From contig AP031355.1 of the NCBI GenBank assembly GCA_037833965.1, positions 955,501 through 1,019,500 on the forward strand: 64,000 bases of DNA, written 5' to 3'. Within the stretch, counting starts at the first letter, position 1; each line of letters begins with the position of its first letter. The translations under genes were made by a program, and so were the position numbers. The notes beneath the pieces were generated by a model. That model was not told the DNA's origin. It did no database searches and saw only the letters and a list, made by a program, of their open reading frames with translations. This DNA comes from Marchantia polymorpha subsp. ruderalis (taxonomy: Eukaryota > Streptophyta > Marchantiopsida > Marchantiales > Marchantiaceae). Positions 35,701-47,424 of this stretch are shown here, piece by piece.

Positions 35701-38300
35701 ATATAACGTCTTTGATTGAATGAAAAAGCGAGGTTCCATATATTCATTGTGAGCACAACGTTCAAGCACACAACGTTGATTTTAAAGTCTGTATAGTTTC
35801 CAAAGGTCTATACCAATACAGACTTTTAAAAAAATTCAAATGAAAGTCGCTAAGTTTAGGTTGGAGGATATTACAAAAGGTCAGGAAGCAAGAGCATTTA
35901 TAAATTAGTAATAATACAAAAATATCCTTAAATGGAGAATTTAGCCTTTCTATTATGTAAATGCAGTTGCAAGTTTGGATATAGCTTATATACAGGCCTG
36001 TCAATAGTTTGCAAGTATTTCCAAATTAAATTTATCCGAAAAGATATTCAAGACGTTCGTTTATAGATATCCAAATCTATAAAATGACTATATTAAACTA
36101 AGAAATAAGCTTATTCAAACTCTTCAAAAATTACTGACTTTTTTATAATTATTTTTGAGTATCAATCTACAATCATAATCAAACTATTTGGAAGGTTTTT
36201 TTGCATGATAAAAACGTGTTTTTATATGATTTTTTGCTAATAAGCTTGAAAACATGCAATTATTTGTCTTTAGCTTCAATAAAACAAAATTATGACCCTC
36301 TTAAAATCGTAATAAATACTATCTCCCTGATCTTGTATGAATTTTTCCTAAATCTGAGCTCAAATCCAACATATAGTTTTTAAGTTTGATACGAAAATCT
36401 ACCATTTGATTTTTCTGAACTTTGGTTATGTTTACTGAATTGGATACCATCACCTTGCACATGATTGGAAACAAAAAATATTTTTTTTATTTCATACGTT
36501 GAACGATAAAAAAAAATCTCACATGTCTAGGAATGTATCAAAAAGTATTATGATATCAAACACAAAGGAAATTTCAGAAATAAAAAGTGAAAATCAGAGC
36601 ATTCAGGTGTTAGTGTATCTATTCTTTGATGTTGAATATTACTGATCAAAATTGTTGATACATATCATCGATTGCATCATAGCTCATACATACGGACTAT
36701 CCAATGTTCTGTTTCATATTACTTCACTGCTATTTAATAACAATATAGAAAGTTTGTATCAATATTTCCTAGTGAAATGGAAATAAACATTGCTTTGAAT
36801 TTGACTGTCGTACATTCTATCATTAATATTCATCTCAACGTAATGCCATCTTTGTAGATCTTTTCAAATTAACTTCTAGATCCAAATCTGAATCGCAGCT
36901 TTGTATCCATAAGCTATCAAGTTTTGGGAAAAAAATTCCCTTCAAATAATTAATTGATTATATTTCGATTTCTAGATTCAGATGATGAAGTTTACATTAT
37001 TTTTTTGAAAAAATAAAAATATAAAAAGAATAAAGTAAAATTCATTTGGAATTTTTTTTAAAGTTCTTGTAAAAATATTTTTTATATATATTGTTTAAAC
37101 CTAATTTAATTGACACAAATTTCTTAGAATAACATCCAAATAGATTGAAAACTCTAAAATGTATCACATTTTTTTCATTTGTATATCCCAAATAGTTGTA
37201 GTTAATATTAAAGTAACTGGAACTTCTGAGATAAGTTATCAACATGATAAAAAGAATACTTCACCTCAAATAATAAACGAATTTTTTTCTAAAGGCTTAC
37301 AGTAATATCTTAGGTGGCGTTGTCTACGGAGAAACCACCCCAAAGCTTGTGTTTAATAATGACTGTGTTTTTATCCCAAAACAGTATAACCATTGATAAT
37401 AGCATACTCGTCAGTGCATTAGATGCTCATATATATTCTATAAAGTTGATCAAAAGATTTTGAATATATTATATGTTTTACAGTTGAAAAGTTTCCACCA
37501 AAATTTTCTTTTGAATAATTGCATAATAGACCTCACTTCATCGGATAAATTTGAGCCTATACTAAGATGTTATTCAGTAGTTTATTGATATTACATCCTT
37601 TATTGGACATTTGCGACCACATTGACTCAAGCGGTGAAAGATTTCTGTCTGGATGTCTAAGATTCCTAAAAACTGTTCTTAGATAAGGAGAACCGACTTA
37701 TGGGAGGATGTTGAAATTAATTCCACGTTGATTGTATGATTGATGATATGCGTTTCGTTAAATATCTATGTGTAGAAATGAAGATATCGTTTACTCAGTA
37801 TTTCCTGAATGCTTCATATTCCCCAATATTCACAATAGACTTCACGGATAGAGTTAGAGAGTATCTGCCCAATTTGAAATACTAGATGCTGTGTGCACCA
37901 CTCTATGGTGATATATATACGAAAATTATTCATGACTTGGTGGCTAACCACTGCAGACTTATATCAGCAATTTTAGTGTGCACAGTACATCATTGGATTG
38001 ATGAATGAAGCTCACACTCGATGCTCATGTCATGAAAAGAATGGTTCAATGATGACATTGTCCCAAAATGCCTACTGTAATGTGTACGATATAATAAATA
38101 TGCCGCCATGCCGCTAGTAAACTAAAATTTTGTAACATGAGTTTGCCTAAGCTCTACTACTGAGCGATCAGAAAACACCCCTACTTGTTATCGGAGCCAA
38201 AGAAATGTACCAATATTGGCACCACTCTTCTGTAAAAAGTGAACTCCTGCCTCAACTTAGCACGTACACTCAAAGCGTAATAGATTCAATGATGGCCAAG
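35700..38300. other. AT-rich gene-less block between the LRR paralogues
   Basis: Strongly AT-rich with no coding region recognised. It separates the two LRR genes and contrasts with the CpG-rich island around the first. Confidence 0.5.
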
Positions 38301-38360
38301 CAATGTGGGCCGCCGTTAGGCCAGAGGATCCACCGCTATGACTGCAAAATAGGCCAAGTC

Positions 38361-38590
38361 TCATATGAATAAATCAACCATTGATCTTTGCCAGAATTCA
38401 GAAAGTATCCACAAACCTGGGAAGCAGCCAGCCTGTGCGCCTGGAGAGAGCACAGCCTGTCCATCGAAAGCAGTGAGAATTCTCTGAATGGAATGGGCGC
38501 GAGTGTAAAGTTGATGTTCATCTAGCCTCTTCTGGCCCACCTGTACCTTCGCCAATTCGATGTTTTCATCTGCTCTGTTTCGCAGACATG
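38361..38590 (-). other. Exon-like segment, not recognised
   Basis: The minus strand reads ADENIELAKVQVGQKRLDEH, then QLYTRAHSIQRILTAFDGQA and VLSPGAQAGCFP, before a possible donor CCCAG|GTTTGTG near 38413. The texture is that of a helical host protein exon. No further exons could be found, so this is probably a fragment. Family unknown. Confidence 0.25.
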
Positions 38591-39261
38591 GTACAACCTA
38601 AGCAGTTGACTTCACGCGGTTTAACCTGCGTCGTTACAATTTTACGGCTACTAAGTCAATCCATGGTAACCTTTCAATCTTCAACTTTTCGATCGCCTCC
38701 AGAGGTCAACTCTGAGCAAATTAGGATTTTAATTTCGATGACTCTCGGTCGATTTCATCCAAAACTTTAAAATACAATTTTTGCTGTTTCCTAGAGGTAC
38801 AGCTTTGTAGCTTATGCATGCTCCGTAGCAGTCAGTGGGTGGGCATACAAAGGACACCGGCACGGCATAGAGAGGCTTCTTTAGCGCTTTTGGTGCAGTG
38901 AACGAACTTACCAGATCATGCAAGAAACGTTTCCTGTGTACTTTCTCTGTTCATCGGACTATTGGTCGTCTTGACGCTACTTGGGCACCAGTTGCTGACC
39001 AATTGTGAAGATCATGCAAGAGTGCGTGACGTCTTTGTCATCTGGATCGAATTGTCTCCGGGAATTTGCGGAATGAGAATTTTAGCTCAGCTCCAGCCTT
39101 ACTATGTCTAGAATGTCTCACGGATACTATACCTCCTCAGGATCTCTTTCGGCTCGAGTCGCCTCTGTTGCAAGCTCAGAGTTCTCGCTTCATCTCTGTG
39201 CCGTAATGCTCTGCCTGTTGCTGCCTCAGCCTTGAGTTCTGTAAGAGTCTTCGTCTTCACC
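38591..39261 (+). other. Upstream region of LRR gene 2
   Basis: No gene recognised. The last part should be promoter and leader of the LRR gene that starts at 39262; no clear TATA box is seen. Confidence 0.35.
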
Positions 39262-40449
39262 ATGGCGTTCGAGAGAGAGAACGCAGAATTAAACATACCC
39301 TCCGTTCAGGAGATTCGTGAAATGTTATCAGTGTCTGCAGTGAGTAGATTAAGCGCTTACTCTCAAGCAGAGGAGCTGGATATGACTACAATGATAGAGC
39401 TCGCAGCCAGAGGATACTTCATCGAGAAGCTGCAATTGATGATAGAGCTTGATCTGAACGATCAAATAAGCGAGGACTCTGAGGTAATCGGTCTCGGTAG
39501 AGCTTTCCAGCAACGAGCTTTTCTGGGTCTTGAAATCTTGGCCTTGTCAGATAATAAAGTAGATGAGATTGCGATGACACAGTTGCTCAAAGCGGTTCAA
39601 ATGGGGAACTTGTCCAACTTGAGAGAGCTCCATCTCTACAACAGTGAATTGTATTTGGCAGGTGCCGACCTGCTAGCTGAAGCCCTCAAGTCTGGACACT
39701 TATCGAAGCTTGAGTTACTTGATATGTCTCACAACAATATCGGGGATAGAGGCTTGATTGCGATTGCAGATGCCCTGTCATCCGGGCAAGTACCAGAGCT
39801 GAACGCTTTTTCTATAGGAGAGAAGCCTCAAGGTAAAGGATTCCACTCGAAAGGAGCAGAGGCTGTGGCAAGCATGTTAAAATCAGGACAGTTACCGCGG
39901 CTGGAGGTTTTGAGACTGTGTCGAGTCGTCGAAGAGCAGGGGATGATTGCCATCATACAAGCTCTGGAGTCGGGACTGACGGGAGACTTTAAGGCCCTTG
40001 ATCTCTTTATGTGTGAAATCGGACTGGAAGCATCTAAGTCTCTTGCGAAAACGCTTCGGTCATCGAGTTTCATGTCCCTGTCACTGCTTTGTGTCTGTGA
40101 CAGTCCTTCAATGGGTGACGAAGGAGTTTCGCTTGTTTTAGATGCTCTGAGCTCGGGAAACACAAGTAATTTGAAGACTTTGCAGCTGAGTAACGTACAG
40201 ATGAGAGATGAAGGATGGGCAAAGATGGCAGGGCTACTAGAAGCAGGGCACCTCCCTCATCTTGTGTGCTTAAATGGTAAGGATGATGCGCCTTTGTCCG
40301 AAACTAGTGCTCAAGCATTGGCAAAGGCTTATCAAACCAATAATTCTTTGAACGTTCAATTGTCTGTTGTGTGGCCCAATAGAAGTATCCAGACTCAGGT
40401 GAGGAAGCTTCAACGTAGGAACAGTTATAGATTAAATATAGCTGAATAG
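39262..40449 (+). CDS. Ribonuclease-inhibitor-type LRR protein 2, 395 aa
   Basis: Intact intronless frame starting at ATG 39262 (TTCACCATGG, near-ideal context). It is colinear with LRR protein 1 along the repeat region and at its C-terminus: GRAFQQR, GNLSNLRELHLYNSEL, LDMSHNNIGDRGLIAIADAL, GMIAIIQALESG, LLEAGHLPHL, SAQALAKAYQTNNSL, and an ending in AE like its paralogue. About ten 28-30-residue repeats follow a divergent N-terminal 60 residues. The same soluble ligand-binding role is expected. Composition is ordinary, with few CpG and about 10 points less GC by eye than gene 1, although both frames are intact. Gene order and strand are the same, so a local duplication about 8 kb apart is likely. 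Confidence 0.85.
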   Translation: MAFERENAELNIPSVQEIREMLSVSAVSRLSAYSQAEELDMTTMIELAARGYFIEKLQLMIELDLNDQISEDSEVIGLGRAFQQRAFLGLEILALSDNKVDEIAMTQLLKAVQMGNLSNLRELHLYNSELYLAGADLLAEALKSGHLSKLELLDMSHNNIGDRGLIAIADALSSGQVPELNAFSIGEKPQGKGFHSKGAEAVASMLKSGQLPRLEVLRLCRVVEEQGMIAIIQALESGLTGDFKALDLFMCEIGLEASKSLAKTLRSSSFMSLSLLCVCDSPSMGDEGVSLVLDALSSGNTSNLKTLQLSNVQMRDEGWAKMAGLLEAGHLPHLVCLNGKDDAPLSETSAQALAKAYQTNNSLNVQLSVVWPNRSIQTQVRKLQRRNSYRLNIAE

Positions 40450-40515
40450 AACATTAATCTTTGCATGCAGGCTTTGATGCACATTGGCAATAGACCGAAT
40501 CGATTACCAGTCATT

Positions 40516-40596
40516 CATTCTGAGGCATTCTGCACTCGATTGGCTAATGCTTACCAAAACATCACTACTTTCTTCGAATTATTCATAATCATGTAG
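40516..40596 (+). pseudogene. C-terminal scrap of a third LRR copy
   Basis: Just behind LRR gene 2 the frame HSEAFCTRLANAYQNITTFF ends in ELFIIM and TAG. It follows the tails SAEALAKAYHNNTSL (gene 1) and SAQALAKAYQTNNSL (gene 2) at spaced positions (S-x-A...LA-AYxN). It is best read as the remnant of a further tandem copy or of an unequal exchange. Confidence 0.4.
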
Positions 40597-40599
40597 GAA

Positions 40600-41650
40600 G
40601 CCTTGTATTGGACTGATTTGTTCCGCTCGACAAGCTTAAACAACTTGCAATATAACTCGATACATTAAATCTAAGAAATACTGAGATTTACTAGCAGGCT
40701 TCACTCTGGTGAAATCGTACCAGTTTGAAGGAGTTCATCCAGCTGCAAAACAACCTCTAGTGATCTACAGTAATTGTGTAAAGTAACGCAAGGTAATCCA
40801 ACGGCGTAGTGACTCAAACCCTTTGAATGAGTAAAATCGACTTACAAGAAGAGATCCAAAGTGGGAGAAGGGACCAAAACTGATAATCAGAGGATTGCAA
40901 AGCCTGCAGATGCTTTGGATGCAAAAGCAACCAAGATATTTAGCAGCATTCGCTATATCATACATACACGCGGAAGTTGGCCAATTTGATACACCGTTGC
41001 GATGAACTAGTATAATAGGAATTTAGAGATAATATTCAGTGTTTTATTTTAGAAAGTATTGCACTCTTAATGATTGACTTAATAGTAACAGTAAGTTTCG
41101 AGTTCAAAGAGAAGAAAGAGTTTTTGGATCTATGGAGAGTGTGCTAACAGCCTTCGAATTCCAACGATGAAGTCCGAGTGGTACAATTTGTTTGAAGAAA
41201 ACCGAGTGAACATATAAGTAAGAATTTATAGCTAGGAGGACGTATACAGTTCGCCGTTTAGGTAGTACTTAGATTTGAGACGCAATTTTATATCGGAAGA
41301 ATACAGTGTAGTATGTGTTGCAGACGATGCACATCCCCAAAACAGAAGGATGGACAACAAGGTTTGGAGGTTGAGAGGAATTCCACTGCCTCTCAGAGTT
41401 TTCCATTAGACAGAAGATTTTATGAGGTTACGATGAAAGGGAAAAATATATCATGTTAGCTAAGATGCTCGGAGAGAGTGCGATAGCCGGAGCGAGACGA
41501 TAAAGACGTCTTTATTTTGAACACATTTAACTTTATGTTCGTCGCATAGAAAGCACGAAAGAATTAAACAACTGTGGAGAAACTCTGTCGCACAAGTCAA
41601 AGAACAGAATAATTTTTGTTGGAGAGAATAGCAGCAGTGGTTTGAACTTA
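40600..41650. other. No gene seen
   Basis: Moderately AT-rich sequence with short frames only. Confidence 0.4.
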
Positions 41651-41651
41651 C

Positions 41652-41999
41652 TGGTGTACTGAAGCGAATACAGCGGGATTGATACGAAGCAGAGTATCTT
41701 CTACCAATCTCAAAGAATCGTAGTCTGAGATCCAGCTCTGACTGAATTCTGAATGTTGGGAATGCATTTTACATGGAGAACAGAATTTAATCCAAAACCA
41801 AGTTTCATACCCTGCACAACCTTTTAGTAGCTGACAACAAAGGGATCTGATTATACCAGCACTGTCCGATGACATCTTATCATTTTGGCTAACAGCTGCG
41901 CATGTACGGACAGAATGTGCTGGATATTGTTCTTGTACTCCTTGTTTATCGCACATTTGCGCATAGTGCAAAGTTTGATAAGAAGCACAAACAATGTTC
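41652..41999 (-). other. Exon-like frame bounded by splice signals
   Basis: On the minus strand a 116-codon open stretch runs from a candidate acceptor AAATATAG|GAACATT to a strong donor ACACCA|GTAAGTTC. It reads NIVCASYQTLHYAQMCDKQG..., is cysteine-rich (about nine Cys) and ends in YDSLRLVEDTLLRINPAVFA. No domain recognised and no neighbouring exon found with confidence, though a minus-strand frame at 42145-42348 is close. Possibly part of an undetected gene. Confidence 0.3.
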
Positions 42000-42003
42000 C
42001 TAT

Positions 42004-43040
42004 ATTTAAAAAGCAAAGAAAATCACCGAAGGACTAATATATAATAACTCCAGGTCATGAGATAAAATTTACGGACACACTGCCACGGCTAGGGATTCGA
42101 GTCAGGGAGACACTCGAATCCAAAAGTCCTTCTGAAAGAGATTCTCAAGGCCTTGTTTCCTTGTTTCCACATGAAGAATAAATCAATCTTGAATGTGGAG
42201 AACCTGTGAAAGAATTACAGAATTCAGATTGCGATTCACTTTGTATTTTGCGGCAGCCTTCAACGAGAACAGTGAGTGAATCAGCTATTAGATACGTTGG
42301 CCCACCTCCGAACGGTGCAATACTTGACGCCGATTTTGAACATAACAAGAGAAGGCTGGGTGCGGTTTTAGCATCTACATTACTAATTTAAGATAGTTGT
42401 TCGTTTTTTGTTTCATACATATGTATGTCCGGGGCGTACCAACTTACCGAGCTGGGGCATCCAAAAGCTATTTTCTATTCCCATCGGTAAAACAACTACA
42501 AATATCCTATCCACGTCCGAGAATGGACATCCAGCGAGACAGCACAAGAGTCCGCGCTCAGAAGTCGTGTGAAAGAACAGGAAGAACGGTATCGTTGTAG
42601 GCCCTTTGATAGACAATCAGCAGGCATATCATTCGCCTGCCTTAGTGTTTGATGATCTTATAACGGTTCCTCGTTGGCAGTGTAGGCATCCCAACCAGCA
42701 TGATGAGAACTACTGTATTTCATTTTTTGTTGTCTTCGATGGAACGTCAAACTTTAGCTCTGATTAGTGAGGACCTTATTGTTCCTCGGCACTTCTCTTC
42801 ATTCTGTGTATGAACAGAGCTCTGTGGTAATTCACTTTTTGTTTTTCGTCGGAACTAAAACATTTTTGAATAGTAAGTACCGCGGTAAAAGTTGTAAATA
42901 GTAATCGGTATGCAAAACTAGAGTAAAAAGAGAATCGAGTACAGTCAAGGGGTTTTGGGCTTAGGCCACAGTCGAACGTTTGGGATGGAACGGGCGGTTC
43001 ATGCTGCAGGATCCGCTTCGAGCACCTTCGGCGGTAGATT
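42004..43040. other. No gene assigned
   Basis: Short frames on both strands at 42145-42400 have some coding texture but no recognisable domain. The right part leads into the repeat block at 43 kb. Confidence 0.35.
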
Positions 43041-43185
43041 ATTCATAACTTTCTCAATTCGTAACGCCTTGAGTTACTTAAGGTCTTGTTGGAAAGACCA
43101 CGACGCGCTGGTTCTAACGAGCCCAAAACTCGTGAAATGGATAAGGGGTCACTGAGTTATGAGTGTCGGAAGTTATTGATGGGGG
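43041..43185 (+). repeat. Repeat module, unit 1
   Basis: The module starts TTCATAACTTT and ends GAGTTATGAGTGTCGGAAG, giving a long-range inverted pair CATAACT/AGTTATG. In the centre is CTGGTTCTAACGAG. The units are separated by GC-rich spacers made of CCTTCGGCGG-like words. Confidence 0.8.
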
Positions 43186-43266
43186 GACTTCGGCGGTAGA
43201 GACTTTGGTGGTACGCGTTCGGCGGTAGACGCCTTCGGGGCAAGGGCCTTCGGCGGAAGAGTGAAT

Positions 43267-43412
43267 CCATCATAACTTTTCCAATTCATATCACCTTGAC
43301 TTGATTAGGTTCTCTTTGAAAAGAACTCGACACGCTCGTTTTAACGAGCCTTAGAACTCTTAGAACAGATAAGAGATCAAGGAGTTATGAGTGTCTAAAG
43401 TTACAGATAGTG
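43267..43412 (+). repeat. Repeat module, unit 2
   Basis: Same layout as unit 1, about 227 bases further on, with central CTCGTTTTAACGAG and closing GAGTTATGAGTGTC. Confidence 0.8.
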
Positions 43413-43503
43413 AAGGTCTTCGGGTCAACGCCTTCGGCGACGGACGTCTTTGGGGATACGCCTTCGGCGATGCCGGAGAGTGCTTTCGGCGGAAGACTGG
43501 ATT

Positions 43504-43650
43504 CCTCATAACTTTTTCAATTCATGATGCTTTGACTTGATTAGGGTTTCGTTAGAAAGATTTCAACACGCTCGTTCTAACGAGCCCAAGAACGCTTGGA
43601 ACGGATAATAGATCAATGAGTTATGAGTGTCGGAAGTTACTGATAGGGAG
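43504..43650 (+). repeat. Repeat module, unit 3
   Basis: Same layout, about 237 bases after unit 2. The central hairpin CTCGTT-CT-AACGAG is perfect here and it closes with GAGTTATGAGTGTCGGAAG. Confidence 0.8.
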
Positions 43651-45250
43651 ACTTCGGGGCAAGCGCCTTCGGCGGAAGAACCGCCGGAAGATGCACCTTC
43701 AGCTCAAGGGCCTTCGGGGCAAGGGCCTTTGGCGGTACACACCTTCGGCGCCACGTGGCATAAGATTCCCGATGGCGGAAATTGGCGGGATTATGTCAAG
43801 TGTGGGAAGCAGAACAACGGGGCGTAAAGTCGCGCGTGGGAGGCTGAACGGCGGGGCGTGGAGTCGCACGTGAGGAGCAGGCCGTTACCTATAATCGTGG
43901 GAACGGCATTCAAGCGGCATGTGAGTCCCCCGGACCTCGGATTTTGGAGAAGGAATTTTGGTCTAGGTTTAGAGATCTTGCGGGACGCATATCTTTGCGA
44001 TGGACGGTCAGATGGATCTGAAATTTGATGAGGCCGTTGGTCTCAGCCGGCCACGCATGCCTGCAAATATTCAGCCTCAGATCTTGGATGTAAAGCGTTT
44101 AAAGACGCTGGCGGCTCTGTACAGTAGGCTTAGGATTCAGATTAAGAGTTAGAGTTAGATTTAGGTTGTAAGCTAGAGGTGAAGGCAGCCGCCGACTCCT
44201 CAGGTGTAGGATCTGTTGCGGCTCGCACCATAGCAGGTAGTGTAGTGTTAGTTAGGACTTAGAGGGTTTAAAGTAGTTCAAAGCGTCTTGCCTTGGGTTT
44301 TTTCCAGTTTCGGACGTGCAGATTAGGAAATCATTTTCTCTGCGTGTTTATGTCCTTAGTTCTGTCACCGCGCAAGAGTAGCTACAGCTTGACGAAGATC
44401 CCGCATTCTGTAGCTAAAGGCCTTCGGCCGAATGTTCAGAGCCAGTGTACTGGTTAGATACTTGAGCAGTTTGGATCTACACCTGCGGGTGATTGCCGAA
44501 TGCTCAGAGCTAGTAACTGGTTAGATACTTGAAAAGTTCGTCCCTACACCTTCGGGTGATTGTTTTCTGATTGTACTCCTTCGGGATTTTTCCCCTGAAT
44601 GTCAAAGTGAAGTTTTGTTACTTCGAGTAAGCCTTGGTTGTAAATTCAAGTTACGCTGTAGAAGTCGCTCTTGGGGCAAACCCTTGCAGTATTTCTGGGA
44701 ATGACTAGTGCCTAAGAATTCAAACTCGTCAATAGACTATTATGGTGTGCTACTGGAACGTTTCTCAGTTGAGTCTCTCAGTTCGGACCTGTGTTCTCTG
44801 CGCGTTTTGTGAGTTAAGTGTGTTGTTCACCGCGAGTGAGTGACTTCGATCCGAAGTAGGAAGTCCAATCCGGGTTCCCTGTGCTAGCAGAAACTAGTGG
44901 AAGGGTTGTAAAAACCGGAGTTGGGAGTCACTACCCGCAGATTCGCTGAGTGTATTCGCGAGAGACTTTCCCCCTGAAATCTTAAGTAGAGGTCCTAACC
45001 GACCTCTGAGTTGTGTTTCTATAGTTTCAAGTGTGTGTGTGTGTTGAGTGAACTACGCTGCACTGTGCGACCTCCGAGCGAGCACTTGCAGTATTTCTGG
45101 AAGTGACAGTCGCCTGAGAATTCAAACTCTTCAATAGTCTGTTAAATGTGACATTTTGTACTCTGTGTGTTGACTCTGTCCCTGTGGGTTCGACCTTTCT
45201 ACCACTATATTGCAATTTTAGCCTTTGGTGGGTTATTACAAGCTCCAACA

Positions 45251-47226
45251 TATTTCAACCAATTAATTTATTTTGTAATTTCTTACTGTTTCAACCATGT
45301 GGGTGAGTCAATGAGATCGAAAACCTGAACAAAACATTCCTAGATAATTAAATAACATTACTACTACTTAATTGAAGTTTATATTTTTGGGACTTGTAAC
45401 TACTATCAACCAGTTAGAGAGAGTAAAAGAGAATCTAAGCATAAAATTGCACCCAGATGTAAAAATGTGAGGTGTGATTATTTAAGTGCTATGAGCAATG
45501 GCCTCCCAAGTAACTAAACAAATGCATTGATTTCTATATGACATTCTATCGATCACAGAAGCAGCACATCCAAATAGCAGATAACACCAATGTACTATCA
45601 AATGGGCCTATCTTCTTGACTACAAGATGAATATACGACCGAAACACTAAAAGATTCACTATTCTTTAGATCTAAAACTTGCTCATCTACGCGAATAGTT
45701 TTGCAAGCAACCGATTTTGTCGAGGTTATAAAAATTGACAAACGTTATCTTCTAAATCTCTTCTTCTATGCTGAGAGCACTTGTTGCGTAACAATATACA
45801 CTTGCAACGTGCTAGAGGGTATACTTCCAGTTAATTATACTTGAATGTATAAAAAGAATAATCTCAAAATAGCAACAATGATTAGCCGTAACATCATTCC
45901 CTTTTATATAAGGATATGAACTTTCCCTTAACAGGACCATTTAAATCTCTCTGTGGCTCAATTGCGGCTATATTAAAATGCATTACGTGAATATTTCACG
46001 CAGTATCTTGCTTTAATGCCACAATCCTCTTATACATCTCCATCCACGAATCCTATTTTTTTATTATGGTGCTATATTGTATTATCGGAAGATTTCAAAA
46101 CATGTTCTCGTCTTTGCAACGTGAAAGCAGAGAATACTTTCACTAGCTAAAATAACTTATCTTTTTAAATGATCTCACTTATAACTCTACAAAATTTATT
46201 AGAAGGTCCTTTGACAGTATCAGCTAAGTCAGAGATATCATTTATTGCATAATATGAAACTTTAGATACATTTTATTATCTAAATTATTGGAACAAATGT
46301 TGCACCATGTGTGACATAATCTTATATATCTTCCGTTCTTCAAGAGATAGTTAGGACATAAACATATACATATTCATCATAATAATCAAGACTTCACTCA
46401 CATTATTGCTATATGGACTTCGCTTCGCTCTGAGAATTCACAAGTTTCTGATTAGAGCTTATTTTCTTACATTTTCATTGTCTGAGTTTTAACCTTCATT
46501 TACTTTTCTTCATACTCATCACAATAATTTAAAGGGCTGAAACTCCCGCCGGCAAAGTTTGTGAAACCGATTGAGGCAGCAGTCCACTTTTAGACAACTG
46601 TAGACCTAATTGCATCATGTTCTTATAGTTATTAATGAAGATCATAGTACATATTTTAGATTGATAAATCAAAAATTTATGTTATTATAAAATTTGAAAT
46701 CACTATAATATCATTTAGATGTAACTTTTCGTTTGTTGTTAATTTTTTTCCTTTGTAAGACTTAATCCGAAATAATATTCAGTTGTCTCTTTTTCAGATA
46801 AAAATTAATGAAAAACTACTATACCTGCAGAAGAAAAATTTTTTAAGAATAATATTCGCTGGTATATTTTTAATTTATAACTATTAGAAGTTGCGGATGT
46901 TATTTGAAATTCAGCTTCAAAACTTTCCACGCTTGCTGGTTTATCTCTCTTAAGTAAAATTATGAATGCAGGATCAGTCTTCTAGAAAGCCCTCGTCGAA
47001 CAACAAAATAGAACAAATATCTGAGTTGGAAGGTTGAACAAGTAGGTGTCAAAGATACTATTAGATCGTACCGAGCTTAGTCAGTTAATATTCGATCACT
47101 CAGATTCGGTGACATTTATCCGACCGAGAGAGAAGAATGACGGCATGCATGCTATGATGTATTTTCTTAAAGACCTTACGTGACCTGCAAGTGTCATCCG
47201 CCTATTTTGAGATCATATTACGTCTT
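45251..47226. other. AT-rich sequence, no gene seen
   Basis: About 2 kb without a recognisable coding region or repeat end beyond the LTR-like terminus on its left. Confidence 0.45.
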
Positions 47227-47376
47227 TTACAATACATCTTGGGGGAAAAAACGCAAAACAAAAGTTGTGCCATCTTCGGATTCCTCTGCAAGGATTCGCG
47301 CTTGAGCATTCTCGGCGAAATACCAGAACCACGTGGATGAGAAGCCCATGTTGTCGACGTGTACGTTACCCGCCAG
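47227..47376 (-). other. Possible last exon of a minus-strand gene
   Basis: The minus strand shows TTGTTCCAG|CTGG, a good acceptor, then an open stretch to a stop: LAGNVHVDNMGFSSTWFWYF, then AENAQARILAEESEDGTTFV and LRFFPQDVL. The texture is that of a real protein C-terminus rich in aromatic residues. No upstream exon could be identified to the right and I do not recognise the family. It may be a fragment. Confidence 0.3.
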
Positions 47377-47424
47377 CTGGAACAATTTGAGCCGAGAGAT
47401 TGAGAAACGTTCTACTTCCACACA

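Larger units (their letters stand above)
42940..45250 (+). mobile_element. Repeat-bearing element, possibly a solo LTR or LTR-element end
   Basis: A GC-richer block of about 2.3 kb starts with three ~230-bp units and ends in GGGTTATTACAAGCTCCAACA, an LTR-like terminus with final CA. CCCTGTGGGTTCGACC just before it is also common in plant LTR ends. No polymerase coding was found. The left boundary is uncertain and no target duplication was identified, so the class is an inference. The first third shares a sequence module with the 62-kb block. Confidence 0.4.

Noticed and set aside
42085-42125. GATTCGAGTC and ACTCGAATCC, tRNA-arm-like words
   Set aside because: They do not form an acceptor stem or anticodon arm; no tRNA gene can be built here.
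43616-43873. Frames through the CCTTCGGCGG spacers
   Set aside because: Arg/Gly- or Pro/Ala-rich translations of a short repeated word; no reason to call them coding.
45183-45198. GTGGGTTCGACC, resembling a tRNA B box
   Set aside because: No A box or cloverleaf at the right distance; such words are common near plant LTR ends.
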